From: Desulfosporosinus sp.
GTDB lineage: Bacteria > Bacillota > Desulfitobacteriia > Desulfitobacteriales > Desulfitobacteriaceae
Direction of reading: 5' to 3'
Length of the DNA stretch: 36,004 bases
Assembly: GCA_031292095.1 (NCBI GenBank)
Contig: JARLHU010000058.1
Coordinates: 1 to 36,004, forward strand
Below are positions 18,351 to 25,540 of the stretch, one piece after another. The position numbers and the translations under genes are program-made. A model generated the notes under the pieces. It searched no databases. It was not told the DNA's origin and saw nothing but the letters and a program-made list of their open reading frames with translations. The stretch's first letter is position 1, and every line of letters begins with the position of its first letter.

Positions 18351-18986
18351 TTATTCGGCTCGAATCATATCATAGCGGTTTTTCGGTCTTCCTATTTTTT
18401 GATAACTTGGGATTGACTGCACCTTACCATTTAGAACAAGATACGTCAGATATCGATAAACGGTAGGAACGGCTAGCCCTAATTCTGTAGAAATCTCCTC
18501 TACCGTGGAAGGTTGCTGACATGCTGTAAGATATCGTTCTATATAAGATAGGGTCGCTTTGCTAATTCCTTTGGTTACAAACACTTCATGTTGCATTTTC
18601 GTGGTTGTTTGAACAGTCTTTGTCATATCCAACAACCGCTTATGCAATTGAACCCGAGCGATTAAATCCGGTGCTTTGACAGGTTTAAGTGCGAAATCGG
18701 TAGCTCCAGCATCCAAAAAACGATCGGCAATTTCCTGCCTTTCGTCCACTGTGAGTACAAGAATCGGTATTTGCTGATTTTGTTCCCGAATCAAGCGCAC
18801 CGTTTCTAAGCCATCAATTTCAGGCATATGATAATCCACTAAAATGATATCTGCCCCATGATTGAGAAATCCCTCTACTCCCTCTCTCCCATTAGGATAA
18901 GCTATGGGGTCCCAACCAGCAAACGCAAATATTTCACTTAACATATAACGAAGGGACTTATCATCATCCATAATTAATATTTTCAT
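18351..18986 (-). CDS. Response regulator, CitB/DcuR-like
   Basis: 211 aa from ATG 18986, which overlaps the kinase stop as ATGA and has GGGAG upstream; an in-frame upstream start at 19016 would lie inside the kinase. The receiver domain (1-120) has acidic residues D7-D9, phospho-acceptor D51 (LVDYHMP), the conserved Thr in LVLTVDE and Lys in LKPVK. The C-terminal part (about 145-211) has a helix-turn-helix in TVEEISTELGLAVPTVYRYL and a basic tail. The architecture resembles the CitB/DcuR group, which controls transporters for organic acids or similar substrates. It should be phosphorylated by the overlapping kinase and bind DNA. The neighbouring opp operon is a natural candidate target, by position only. 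Confidence 0.88.
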   Translation of the reverse strand: MKILIMDDDKSLRYMLSEIFAFAGWDPIAYPNGREGVEGFLNHGADIILVDYHMPEIDGLETVRLIREQNQQIPILVLTVDERQEIADRFLDAGATDFALKPVKAPDLIARVQLHKRLLDMTKTVQTTTKMQHEVFVTKGISKATLSYIERYLTACQQPSTVEEISTELGLAVPTVYRYLTYLVLNGKVQSIPSYQKIGRPKNRYDMIRAE

Positions 18987-20314
18987 TGGCTTTCTCCCAG
19001 TGGCAGGGTTATCCAAAACTTCGTTCCCTGCCCCACATTACTTTTCACATTAACAGATCCCCCATGTCCTTCTGCAACTTGTCGAACAAAAGCTAAGCCA
19101 ACTCCAGGATGGTTTTTCGTGCTATAGCCGGTTTTCCAGATTCTTTTGACCCGATCTGCCAAAATACCGCAGCCATTGTCTTCTACCTCTAAGCTTACTA
19201 CGTTTGGCAATGTTCTTACGCGCAAAACTACCATTCCATTCCCCCGCTCTTGGATGGCATCCAAAGCGTTATCAATCAAATTTATGATGGCTCGAGTCAT
19301 CCGGATTTTATTAATATAAATTTTCGCTTGGGATTCTACCTCTATTTCAATATCCACTGCGATATTCGCAGCATTTGGACGACTCGCCCGAATATAATCG
19401 ATAAGTTCTTTAAGTTCACACCAGTACTTTCGATCTTCATACAAAATTTCCGACACCATTTTGCTCATTGAATGAATAGAACCATAGATGGTTTGACAAT
19501 ATTCCTGCATCTTAGAATCCGGCCAGCGTAACTCCATCAAAGAAACCAGTCCTTCAATTACTGTCAGCGGTGTTTTCAGATCGTGAACAAGATGAAGTAC
19601 TTCACGACCGGAACGAGATTCCTGGGCTGCAAGTTGTGCACGGTGTAGGTCCTGTGAAATGGTCCATTTCTCCATATATAAGACCAAGTAAATCCATAAC
19701 GTGACTGCACTGGCTACAAAGATAAAAAATAACACATTGGCATAAAGCGAGAGAACCTGATCAAATCCAATTTGAATCGCTACTTGTTTTACCTTTATCG
19801 ATAAAGAACCTTGTCCGAAACCATAAGGAGTAAGAAAAGGAACTTGATTCAACCAAGTAATACCAAAAATCAGTTGGGAGAACACCAGTAATTTCATCCC
19901 CATATTTAATTTCTGTTTGCTTAATTTCTGCATCACCACAATCATTAGCCAAAGAAAAATATCTGTAGCCCCAAAACTATAGTTTAAGGGCGTCATCACA
20001 TTGACCATAACATAAGCAAGCGGTACGACAATCAAGGGGATGATGGTTTTTAATTCAGAGCGATTGAAAGTCTCCGCCATCCCATCTCCCAACATCACCA
20101 CACCGAGAAACTGGGGTATGGAAATAATGGTATTAATTGACACAACAAGAAAGGCATTAACCATTAACGCATTTCCATCTGATTTAAGGTTCATTATTTG
20201 GAGTAATTGATTTAATTCCATAAGTTGGGGTTTTAACCAATAAGGAATCAAGATTCCCAATAGAAACAACCCAATTCCTATCCATATTTTCCATGATCTA
20301 ACTATTCTTTTCAC
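18983..20314 (-). CDS. Membrane sensor histidine kinase
   Basis: 443 aa from GTG 20314, preceded by GGAAGGTGG at good spacing. The frame is open further upstream to 20380, but that stretch overlaps the putative promoter. The N-terminal half has about six hydrophobic segments (from IWIGIGLFLLGILI to VLFFIFVASAVTLWIYLVLYM) with no large extracellular sensor domain. The HisKA box is VHDLKTPLTVIEG with His244 (GTG numbering). The ATPase part has the N-box NLIDNALDAI, G1 EDNGCGI and GVGLAFVRQVAEGHGG. With few extracytoplasmic residues it may sense a membrane-borne cue or a partner transporter. It overlaps its response regulator by 4 bp. Confidence 0.88.
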   Translation of the reverse strand: MKRIVRSWKIWIGIGLFLLGILIPYWLKPQLMELNQLLQIMNLKSDGNALMVNAFLVVSINTIISIPQFLGVVMLGDGMAETFNRSELKTIIPLIVVPLAYVMVNVMTPLNYSFGATDIFLWLMIVVMQKLSKQKLNMGMKLLVFSQLIFGITWLNQVPFLTPYGFGQGSLSIKVKQVAIQIGFDQVLSLYANVLFFIFVASAVTLWIYLVLYMEKWTISQDLHRAQLAAQESRSGREVLHLVHDLKTPLTVIEGLVSLMELRWPDSKMQEYCQTIYGSIHSMSKMVSEILYEDRKYWCELKELIDYIRASRPNAANIAVDIEIEVESQAKIYINKIRMTRAIINLIDNALDAIQERGNGMVVLRVRTLPNVVSLEVEDNGCGILADRVKRIWKTGYSTKNHPGVGLAFVRQVAEGHGGSVNVKSNVGQGTKFWITLPLGESQ

Positions 20315-20341
20315 CAGATCACCACCTTCCCAACTCATATT

Positions 20342-20347
20342 ATTATA
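20342..20347 (-). promoter_or_regulatory. -10 box of the kinase/regulator operon
   Basis: TATAAT reads on the minus strand at 20347-20342, about 28 bp from the GTG start. The -35 position holds only a weak ATAATC, as in activator-dependent promoters. Confidence 0.5.
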
Positions 20348-20373
20348 ACACGAAATTGGGACATGATTATTTT

Positions 20374-20395
20374 GTATCATTGGTGTATCATTGGT
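20374..20395. repeat. Two tandem 11-bp repeats, possible activator site
   Basis: GTATCATTGGT occurs twice back to back (20374-20384 and 20385-20395, identical). The 11-bp period places both on the same DNA face, just upstream of the weak -35 of the kinase operon. This layout suits a dimeric regulator, perhaps the response regulator itself. Confidence 0.45.
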
Positions 20396-20431
20396 GTTTT
20401 TTCAGATTTCCCAGTAAAAGTCAAAGAAAAG

Positions 20432-20440
20432 TGTTATAAT
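20432..20440 (+). promoter_or_regulatory. Extended -10 promoter of the small plus-strand gene
   Basis: TGT-TATAAT at 20432-20440 lies 44 bp before the ATG at 20485. No good -35 is visible; the TGn extension fits. It is divergent from the kinase promoter. Confidence 0.5.
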
Positions 20441-20484
20441 ATTTATAGAAGAATAACTAATTAGATTGAAAAGGAGCGATTTAT

Positions 20485-20733
20485 ATGAGTATGCAAATAA
20501 CTCTAGAAAATCATTCTAATTGGTATGGTGATGATATTAAAAATTGTTTCACAAATGATTTTTGGATGTTCTTAGACGATGAACGATATAAAAAGTCAGA
20601 TTTAAAGGAAGCAGTACAGGAAGCCTTAGCAAATGATTATCCATTTAAAACTCAATTGACATTTAGAACCGCTGAAGGAATTAGTAAGCGTTGGTTTATT
20701 TTGGAACAATTTAAGCGTCAAAAATTTTGTTGA
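20485..20733 (+). CDS. Small hypothetical protein, possibly the front part of a broken gene
   Basis: 82 aa with no family I recognise. The start is well supported: AAGGAG 8 nt upstream and an extended -10 before it. The sequence is acidic in the middle and basic at the end (KRWF, KRQKFC), with no signal peptide or membrane span. After its TGA a different frame holds further protein-like sequence up to about 20868 (ending FSIGRRE), interrupted by one TAA. The annotated ORF may therefore be the N-terminal part of a frameshifted gene. It is the only plus-strand gene I can support in the window. Confidence 0.55.
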   Translation: MSMQITLENHSNWYGDDIKNCFTNDFWMFLDDERYKKSDLKEAVQEALANDYPFKTQLTFRTAEGISKRWFILEQFKRQKFC

Positions 20734-20820
20734 CAGGAACAATATTATCTTTAGGATCATAAAAATATGGCTATCGGGTAAATGATACAACTAAATTTTA
20801 TCACGTGCTTGAATATTTTC

Positions 20821-20849
20821 AAGGAACTTCGAATGGAGTTCCTTTTTCA
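20821..20849 (+). terminator. Possible terminator of the small plus-strand gene
   Basis: AAGGAACT and AGTTCCTT arms (20821-20828, 20837-20844) are followed by TTT. It lies about 90 bp past the ORF stop. It overlaps the protein-like stretch described for the preceding gene, so one of the two readings is wrong. Confidence 0.45.
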
Positions 20850-20901
20850 ATTGGTCGACGAGAATGAAGTTGGAAAAGAGGGGATGGGGTTAGGAAATGG
20901 T

Positions 20902-20949
20902 AGAAACAGTATGACTTCTTCGTAAACGAAGTCATACTGTTTCTTTTTC
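20902..20949 (+). terminator. Strong rho-independent terminator
   Basis: A perfect 17-bp inverted repeat (arms 20902-20918 and 20928-20944, 9-nt loop) is followed on the plus strand by a T-rich tract. It closes the plus-strand unit and faces the converging minus-strand surface-protein gene. Confidence 0.8.
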
Positions 20950-21014
20950 TACCGAGTTATAGACTAATCAGCCCAGAATACAACGTATACACCGTCCTTC
21001 TGGCCAGCACCAAA

Positions 21015-21050
21015 CTCAAGGGGCGCGCGGGAGAGAAGCGCCCCCTCGAG
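21015..21050 (-). terminator. Hairpin after the CWB2/ice-binding-like gene
   Basis: A GC-rich stem of about 12 bp (21015-21026 with 21038-21050, one bulge) starts 6 bp past the stop at 21056. It is followed on the minus strand by only a weak T tract, so termination efficiency is uncertain. Confidence 0.55.
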
Positions 21051-21055
21051 CAACG

Positions 21056-24046
21056 TTACTGTACTATTGCAGAGGTTGTTGCACTTAAGATGAGCCCTGA
21101 GGCTTTGGCAGTCACCGAGATGACATCATTTGAAGCTAATGTTAATCCATTTACTGTCCAGATTCCAGTTGTAGCGTCCGCTGTAACCGGGGCTTGTGCT
21201 GTTCCATTTAAGGTAAGTACAACGCTCGATCCGGCGACGGCTGTACCACTCACACTAGTACCCCCTGCGGTGAATGTTCCAGTGATAATTGGTGTTGCTG
21301 TTGGGGCTGCAGTACCCGGAACTACAACTGTGCTTTCATCCAAAGTAACTGCAGTTTGGGCCAACAATCGGCCATTTATCGATGCATTAGTTCTCAATGT
21401 GATATTTTTCATACCCAATATGATTCCCTCAAAATGTGAACCCGTTCCAATTGCAACGGTATCCGCGGCCTGCCAGTAGATGTTCTTGGCTTGTGCCCCA
21501 CCCGTTAGGATGATCTTGGTGCCGTTAGCTTGGGTAATTCCACCAGCTATTTCGAAAATAAAAACATCGTTTGCTCCACCATTAAGAGTGACATCCGAAT
21601 TTATTAGAACACCAGTGCTCCACTTGTAGACACCTGGTGTAAGGATTTTACCGCTAATGTCTCCGGTATACAGTTCAGTATAATTCGCAGCTCTTCCAGC
21701 AGCATCGGTGTACGCTGTTACCATGTCGTTTTCCGCTGTACTAATATTACTAGGAGTTGGAGTCATATACCCTGGAGCGTATACTTTTCCTGTAACTTGA
21801 GTGGAAGTTGAAAATACATTAGTAGCATCCGCTGTCAGAGAAAATCCAGTAATACCCGTCGCAGCAATTGGGCCAACTCCTATATCTCCAGTAATAACAG
21901 AATTGGGGATGGAAGAGATTCCTGATTTTGCAAAGATCGCATAATCGCCAGCTGAACCAAGGTTTACAATTGTTGGTGCTATTGCTGCTGTTACCGTCAC
22001 AGCGCTAGAAGCTACCTTACTACCATCTTGTGTAGTCGCCGTAATAGTTGCTGTTCCTATACTTACAGGAGTCACTACCCCATTAACAACAGTAGCTACA
22101 GCTGCATCACTTGTAGTCCAAGTAACAACTTGGTTTGTTGCTGTGGAAGGGGCTACTGTGGCAATAAGTGTGCCATTAGCTTCGCCAGTCATTAGCGCCA
22201 GTGTCGGTTGATTGAGAGTTAATCCTGTGACAGCTACCGGTGTACCCGTTGATACCGTCACTGCAGTAGAAGCTATCATATTACCATCTTGCGTAGTAGC
22301 CGTAATAGTTGCTGTTCCTGCACCTACCGGAGTCACTACTCCATTAACAACGGTCGCTACAGCTGCATCACTTGTAGTCCAAGTAACAACTTGGTTTGTT
22401 GCTGTGGAAGGGGCTACTGTGGCAAGTATTGTGCCATTTGCCCCGCCAATTGTTAGCGCCAATGTAGGTTGATCGAGAGTCACCCCTGTGACAGCTACTG
22501 GCGTACTACTAAAATTACCACCAGAATTACCACCAGAATGACCACCAGAAGTTATCGTGCCTGTTGATACAGTCACAATACTAGTAGCTACTATACCTCT
22601 ATCCTGTGTAGTAGCCGTAATGGTTGCTGTTCCTGCACTTACCGGAGTCACTACTCCATTGACAACAGTAGCTACAGCCGCATTACTTGTGGCCCAATTA
22701 ACAACTTGGTTTGTTGCAGTGGAAGGGGCTACTGTGGCTACTAGTGTGCCATTAGTTCCTCCAGTTATAAGTGCCAGTGTCGGTTGATCAAGAGATAACC
22801 CTGTGACTGCTACTGTTGTACCTGTTGATACAGTCACTACGCTGGTTGCTAGCATAGCACCATCTTGTGTAGTCGCCGTAATGGTTGCCGTTCCTGCACC
22901 TACAGGAGTCACTACCCCATTAACAACAGTAGCTACCGCTGCATTACTTGTGGTCCAATTAACAGCTTGGTTTGTTGCAGTGGAAGGGGCTACTGTGGCA
23001 ACCAGTGTGCCATTGGCTCCTCCAGTCATAAGCGCCAGTGTCGGTTGATTGAGTGTTAAACCAGTGACTGGGACTGTTGTGCTACCAGAAGTCGGCCCAG
23101 AAGAAAATTGTGCAACAGTTGAGTCAGTAACCACGGTGTTACCGCCAAGAGCCGTCACTACAGCCGTTGAATTCAGCTTGCTATTAATATTAGTAGCTGC
23201 AATTGCACCGTCTCCATCAGGATCCGTCAGAACGATGGGTGCCCCTGACTCCGCTGCAAGAGATGATGCAACGAGAGAGTCAACCAAGTGAGCGTCTGTG
23301 CCGTTGGCAACGTAGACATGACCATATGTATATGTTAAGGCATTGAGTACTGCTTGATTCGTAGCGAAACGATCCGCGCCAAAGAGACGAGTTGCACCAG
23401 GGATGTCTTCTACGAGAGTGGGTCCGCCGATGATGTAAGTAGTGGCACCTTTGTAAGCAGTTTCCGAAGCTGGCAGGGTTCCATCAGGGTTAGCCACTAA
23501 GATTGAGTAGTTGTTGGCGGCAGCATACGAAGCTACTGATAAGGCATCCGGCAAGGAGCCATAACCAACTACGAAAGAACCTGCAGGGTTGGTAAGTTTA
23601 GAAGCAATAGCAGCCGCGGTATCAGTACGATCGGCACCTTTTAGCACGCTAGCGGATACACCCATTGTGGTTACTTGATCAACGACCGACTGACTTATAG
23701 CACCAACTATATATACATTCTTTACACCCAATTTGACCAATTCCGCTTGGGTAGCAGCAGTCAGTGTATTGTTGTCTGTCAGGAGAATAGGAGATGTTTT
23801 ACCAGCCAACGGTGCTGCTGCTAAGGCGTCAACCAAGTTCCCATCTGCTGATGGAGCCAAGATGGCCGTGTTAGCAACCGTCCAGCCAGCATCTGCAACA
23901 GCAATGGCGGTTCCGACTCTGTCCGAGCCGAAAATTCGTGCAGTTGTCACCCCAGTGACTGCAAAGGCATTAAACGGAGTCATGGCCATGGTCACACATG
24001 CAAGAGCTAACGTAGCTAAAGTTTTTTTAGTTGTATTTTTTTTCAA
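21056..24046 (-). CDS. Secreted CWB2-anchored surface protein with Big_2 repeats and a DUF3494 ice-binding-like domain
   Basis: 996 aa from TTG 24046, which has GAGGAGGAT about 9 nt upstream and directly begins a signal peptide (LKKNTTKKT, hydrophobic core, NAFA cleavage). The in-frame ATG at 24136 would put 30 odd residues before it. Three CWB2 repeats (about 33-330; RIFGSDRVGTA, LKGADRTDTA, RLFGADRFATN; DALAAA, DALSVA) anchor it to the wall. Four Big_2 Ig-like repeats of 87 residues follow (about 345-690), with a Gly/Ser linker between two pairs. Residues about 690-912 match the DUF3494 ice-binding-like beta-solenoid: LGSAGDYAIFAKSGIS, ITGDIGV, AYTDAAGR, LTPGVYKW, LNGGANDVFIFEIAG, GGAQAKNIYWQ, SHFEGIIL and NASINGRLLAQTAVTLD. 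A last Ig-like domain ends the protein. DUF3494 members often bind ice, but many homologues are adhesin-like with unknown ligands. Confidence 0.9.
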   Translation of the reverse strand: MKKNTTKKTLATLALACVTMAMTPFNAFAVTGVTTARIFGSDRVGTAIAVADAGWTVANTAILAPSADGNLVDALAAAPLAGKTSPILLTDNNTLTAATQAELVKLGVKNVYIVGAISQSVVDQVTTMGVSASVLKGADRTDTAAAIASKLTNPAGSFVVGYGSLPDALSVASYAAANNYSILVANPDGTLPASETAYKGATTYIIGGPTLVEDIPGATRLFGADRFATNQAVLNALTYTYGHVYVANGTDAHLVDSLVASSLAAESGAPIVLTDPDGDGAIAATNINSKLNSTAVVTALGGNTVVTDSTVAQFSSGPTSGSTTVPVTGLTLNQPTLALMTGGANGTLVATVAPSTATNQAVNWTTSNAAVATVVNGVVTPVGAGTATITATTQDGAMLATSVVTVSTGTTVAVTGLSLDQPTLALITGGTNGTLVATVAPSTATNQVVNWATSNAAVATVVNGVVTPVSAGTATITATTQDRGIVATSIVTVSTGTITSGGHSGGNSGGNFSSTPVAVTGVTLDQPTLALTIGGANGTILATVAPSTATNQVVTWTTSDAAVATVVNGVVTPVGAGTATITATTQDGNMIASTAVTVSTGTPVAVTGLTLNQPTLALMTGEANGTLIATVAPSTATNQVVTWTTSDAAVATVVNGVVTPVSIGTATITATTQDGSKVASSAVTVTAAIAPTIVNLGSAGDYAIFAKSGISSIPNSVITGDIGVGPIAATGITGFSLTADATNVFSTSTQVTGKVYAPGYMTPTPSNISTAENDMVTAYTDAAGRAANYTELYTGDISGKILTPGVYKWSTGVLINSDVTLNGGANDVFIFEIAGGITQANGTKIILTGGAQAKNIYWQAADTVAIGTGSHFEGIILGMKNITLRTNASINGRLLAQTAVTLDESTVVVPGTAAPTATPIITGTFTAGGTSVSGTAVAGSSVVLTLNGTAQAPVTADATTGIWTVNGLTLASNDVISVTAKASGLILSATTSAIVQ
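21990..23080 (-). repeat. Four 261-bp in-frame repeats coding Big_2 domains
   Basis: A marker sequence (GTGGAAGG on the plus strand) recurs at 22143, 22404, 22719 and 22980. The spacing is 261, 315 and 261 bp; the 54-bp excess is the Gly/Ser linker. Copies are very similar at DNA level, including synonymous sites, which indicates recent duplication or gene conversion. Confidence 0.9.
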
Positions 24047-24182
24047 GTTATAGAATCCTCCTCTATTTTTACCCTTATTTATATAATAGTTTAAACTTGT
24101 TATTGTTCTATGGCTTTTGTGTGGGGAACGCGTCAAGGGTTATATAGCTTACCTTCATCAACGGTTATCACAACCTGTATAA

Positions 24183-24234
24183 AACAAAACAGGACCTATC
24201 TTCTCAACGACGAGAAGGTAAGTCCTGTTTTGTT
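24183..24234 (-). terminator. Rho-independent terminator after the coiled-coil gene
   Basis: A long stem (13 bp AACAAAACAGGAC/GTCCTGTTTTGTT at 24183-24195 and 24222-24234, extended inward with G-U pairs) is followed on the minus strand by TTTAT. It lies 73 bp past the coiled-coil gene stop. Confidence 0.85.
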
Positions 24235-24306
24235 GGTCACAGTATTGTGAAGCTTATATATTTATATTTATATCTTAGTTTAAGAATTCAGCTTTCCGTT
24301 CGACTT

Positions 24307-25206
24307 CTACTCCAAAGTGGTCTCCTTAGAGGGCCCGAGCATTCCTACTGCCAATTCCATAAAATTGATTACCTGATCAACTTTCGCTTGAAGTTCTGTT
24401 TTCTGTTTTGATAACCCTTGTAATTGCTCCTCGATTAGGCTGATCTGACTCTGTTTATGGATGAGTAACGTTTGTGCATCACTCTCCTTTAACTTTATAA
24501 TACGAGTTGTTTCCTTAAGTAACGTTTCACTCTCACTCCGCGCAGATTGTAGTAGATCGTCAGCCTGTTTTGCAGCTTCTTCTTTCACTTGGGTAGCGAT
24601 CCGTTGAGCACTCAACAGGGCACCCATGATGTCCTTTTCAATCTGCTCAAAGTATTGGAGACGGTTTCCACATTCTGTGCTTTGTTCCTGTAAACTTTCG
24701 ATTTGTGTGCGCAGCTCATTGTTTTCATCCTTGGACTGTGAGTTTTGTTCCTTTAAACTGTCAATTTGTATGTGAAGCTCATTGTTCGCAACATCGGTCT
24801 CTGAGTTTTGTTCCTTTAAACTATCGATTTGTGAGCGCAGCTCGTTGCTCTCAAGATTGGCCTCTGCACTCTGTTCCTTCAAACTATCGATTTGTGAGCG
24901 CAACTCATTGTTCTCAGCCTTGGACTCTGAGCTTTGTTCCTGTAAGCTGACGATTTGTAAGCACAGCTCATTGTTCGCAACATTGGTCTCTGAGTTTTGT
25001 CCCCTTAAGCTATCGATTTGTAAGCGCAGCTCATTGTTCGCAACATCGGTCTCTGAGCTTTGCTCCTTTAAACTGTCGACTTGTAAGCTCAGCTTATTAT
25101 TTGCAATATTGTATTCAAATAATTGTAGCTGCATTTCTTCCCACGCATGATCGACAGCTTCCCGGTCATACCCCCGTAGAACTTTTTTGAATTGGGGTGT
25201 GTCCAA
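24307..25206 (-). CDS. DivIVA-like coiled-coil protein with seven 21-residue repeats
   Basis: 299 aa from TTG 25206, with AAAGGAGGC about 8 nt upstream. The first 25 residues (FKKVLRGYDREAVDHAW) resemble the N-terminal DivIVA/GpsB membrane-curvature motif. Residues about 35-181 are seven tandem 21-residue units (ANNELRLQIDSLKEQSSETDV type), three heptads each, giving a continuous coiled coil. Residues 190-299 resemble the C-terminal half of DivIVA-like proteins (AQRIATQVKEEAAKQADDLLQSAR, then LIEEQLQGLSKQKTELQ). No signal peptide or membrane span. DivIVA proteins sit at cell poles or septa and recruit cell-wall or division factors; the exact role here is open. It stands alone with its own terminator. 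The repeat insert is not part of ordinary DivIVA, so an independent scaffold or filament role is possible. Confidence 0.75.
   Translation of the reverse strand: MDTPQFKKVLRGYDREAVDHAWEEMQLQLFEYNIANNKLSLQVDSLKEQSSETDVANNELRLQIDSLRGQNSETNVANNELCLQIVSLQEQSSESKAENNELRSQIDSLKEQSAEANLESNELRSQIDSLKEQNSETDVANNELHIQIDSLKEQNSQSKDENNELRTQIESLQEQSTECGNRLQYFEQIEKDIMGALLSAQRIATQVKEEAAKQADDLLQSARSESETLLKETTRIIKLKESDAQTLLIHKQSQISLIEEQLQGLSKQKTELQAKVDQVINFMELAVGMLGPSKETTLE
24664..25104 (-). repeat. Seven 63-bp in-frame repeats of the coiled-coil gene
   Basis: The 63-bp unit (21 codons, exactly three heptads) recurs seven times without loss of frame. The copies differ at several positions, including conservative Lys/Arg and Asp/Glu changes. 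Expansion or contraction would lengthen or shorten the rod in 3-nm steps without breaking the heptad phase. Confidence 0.9.
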
Positions 25207-25257
25207 ATTCTAAAGCCTCCTTTTTTCGATTCCCTACGCATAATATATCATTTCCTA

Positions 25258-25273
25258 GACTTTCCGGGAAGTC
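25258..25273. promoter_or_regulatory. 16-bp near-palindrome upstream of the coiled-coil gene
   Basis: GACTTTCCGGGAAGTC reads the same on both strands except for one mismatched pair. It lies about 52 bp upstream of the TTG start in an A/T-rich gap and could be an operator. No binding protein is implied by the sequence. Confidence 0.35.
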
Positions 25274-25435
25274 ATATTAATATTAAATGCGACAAATTTA
25301 ATTAAATTAACAGGTTTACAAAAAATAAATAATACAATAAAACTCTCCATTCGTCTAGTTTAATGCCTTTAATTTTTGATCATAAGGATCTTTTAATTCG
25401 GACACCTTACCATTGCTTTTACTGACATAATGCAA

Positions 25436-25536
25436 CTCATTTCATCACGCCATTAAATATAAAATCCACCATTCAATAATTGGAACAGTGGACTTTTTTG
25501 GTTAATATCACCCAGTAGTGGGTGAATTTTGGATTA
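25436..25536 (-). repeat. Copy A of a ~100-bp element carrying a terminator-like hairpin
   Basis: This stretch closely matches 29569-29664 (copy B). It contains, on the minus strand, a TCACCC...GGGTGA inverted repeat, a hairpin pairing TCCAC with GTGGA flanked by A and T runs (25461-25497), and a GTGATGAAATGAG end. Here it follows the LuxR-type gene stop by a few bases and serves as its terminator. In copy B the same end holds the DUF2442 start. The sequence beyond copy A (25345-25435) looks like a degraded small gene. The remainder of 25207-25435 shows only A/T-rich DNA. Confidence 0.75.
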
Positions 25537-25540
25537 ATTT

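Noticed and set aside
18987..19016. Longer start (19016) for the response regulator
   Set aside because: It would lie inside the kinase gene; ATG 18986 overlaps the kinase stop as ATGA and begins directly with the receiver domain.
20315..20380. Longer start (ATG 20380 or 20338) for the histidine kinase
   Set aside because: The region holds the putative -10 box and has no ribosome site; GTG 20314 has GGAAGGTGG just upstream.
24047..24136. Upstream ATG start (24136) for the CWB2/DUF3494 protein
   Set aside because: It would place 30 polar residues before the signal peptide and lacks a ribosome site; TTG 24046 has GAGGAGGAT at proper distance.
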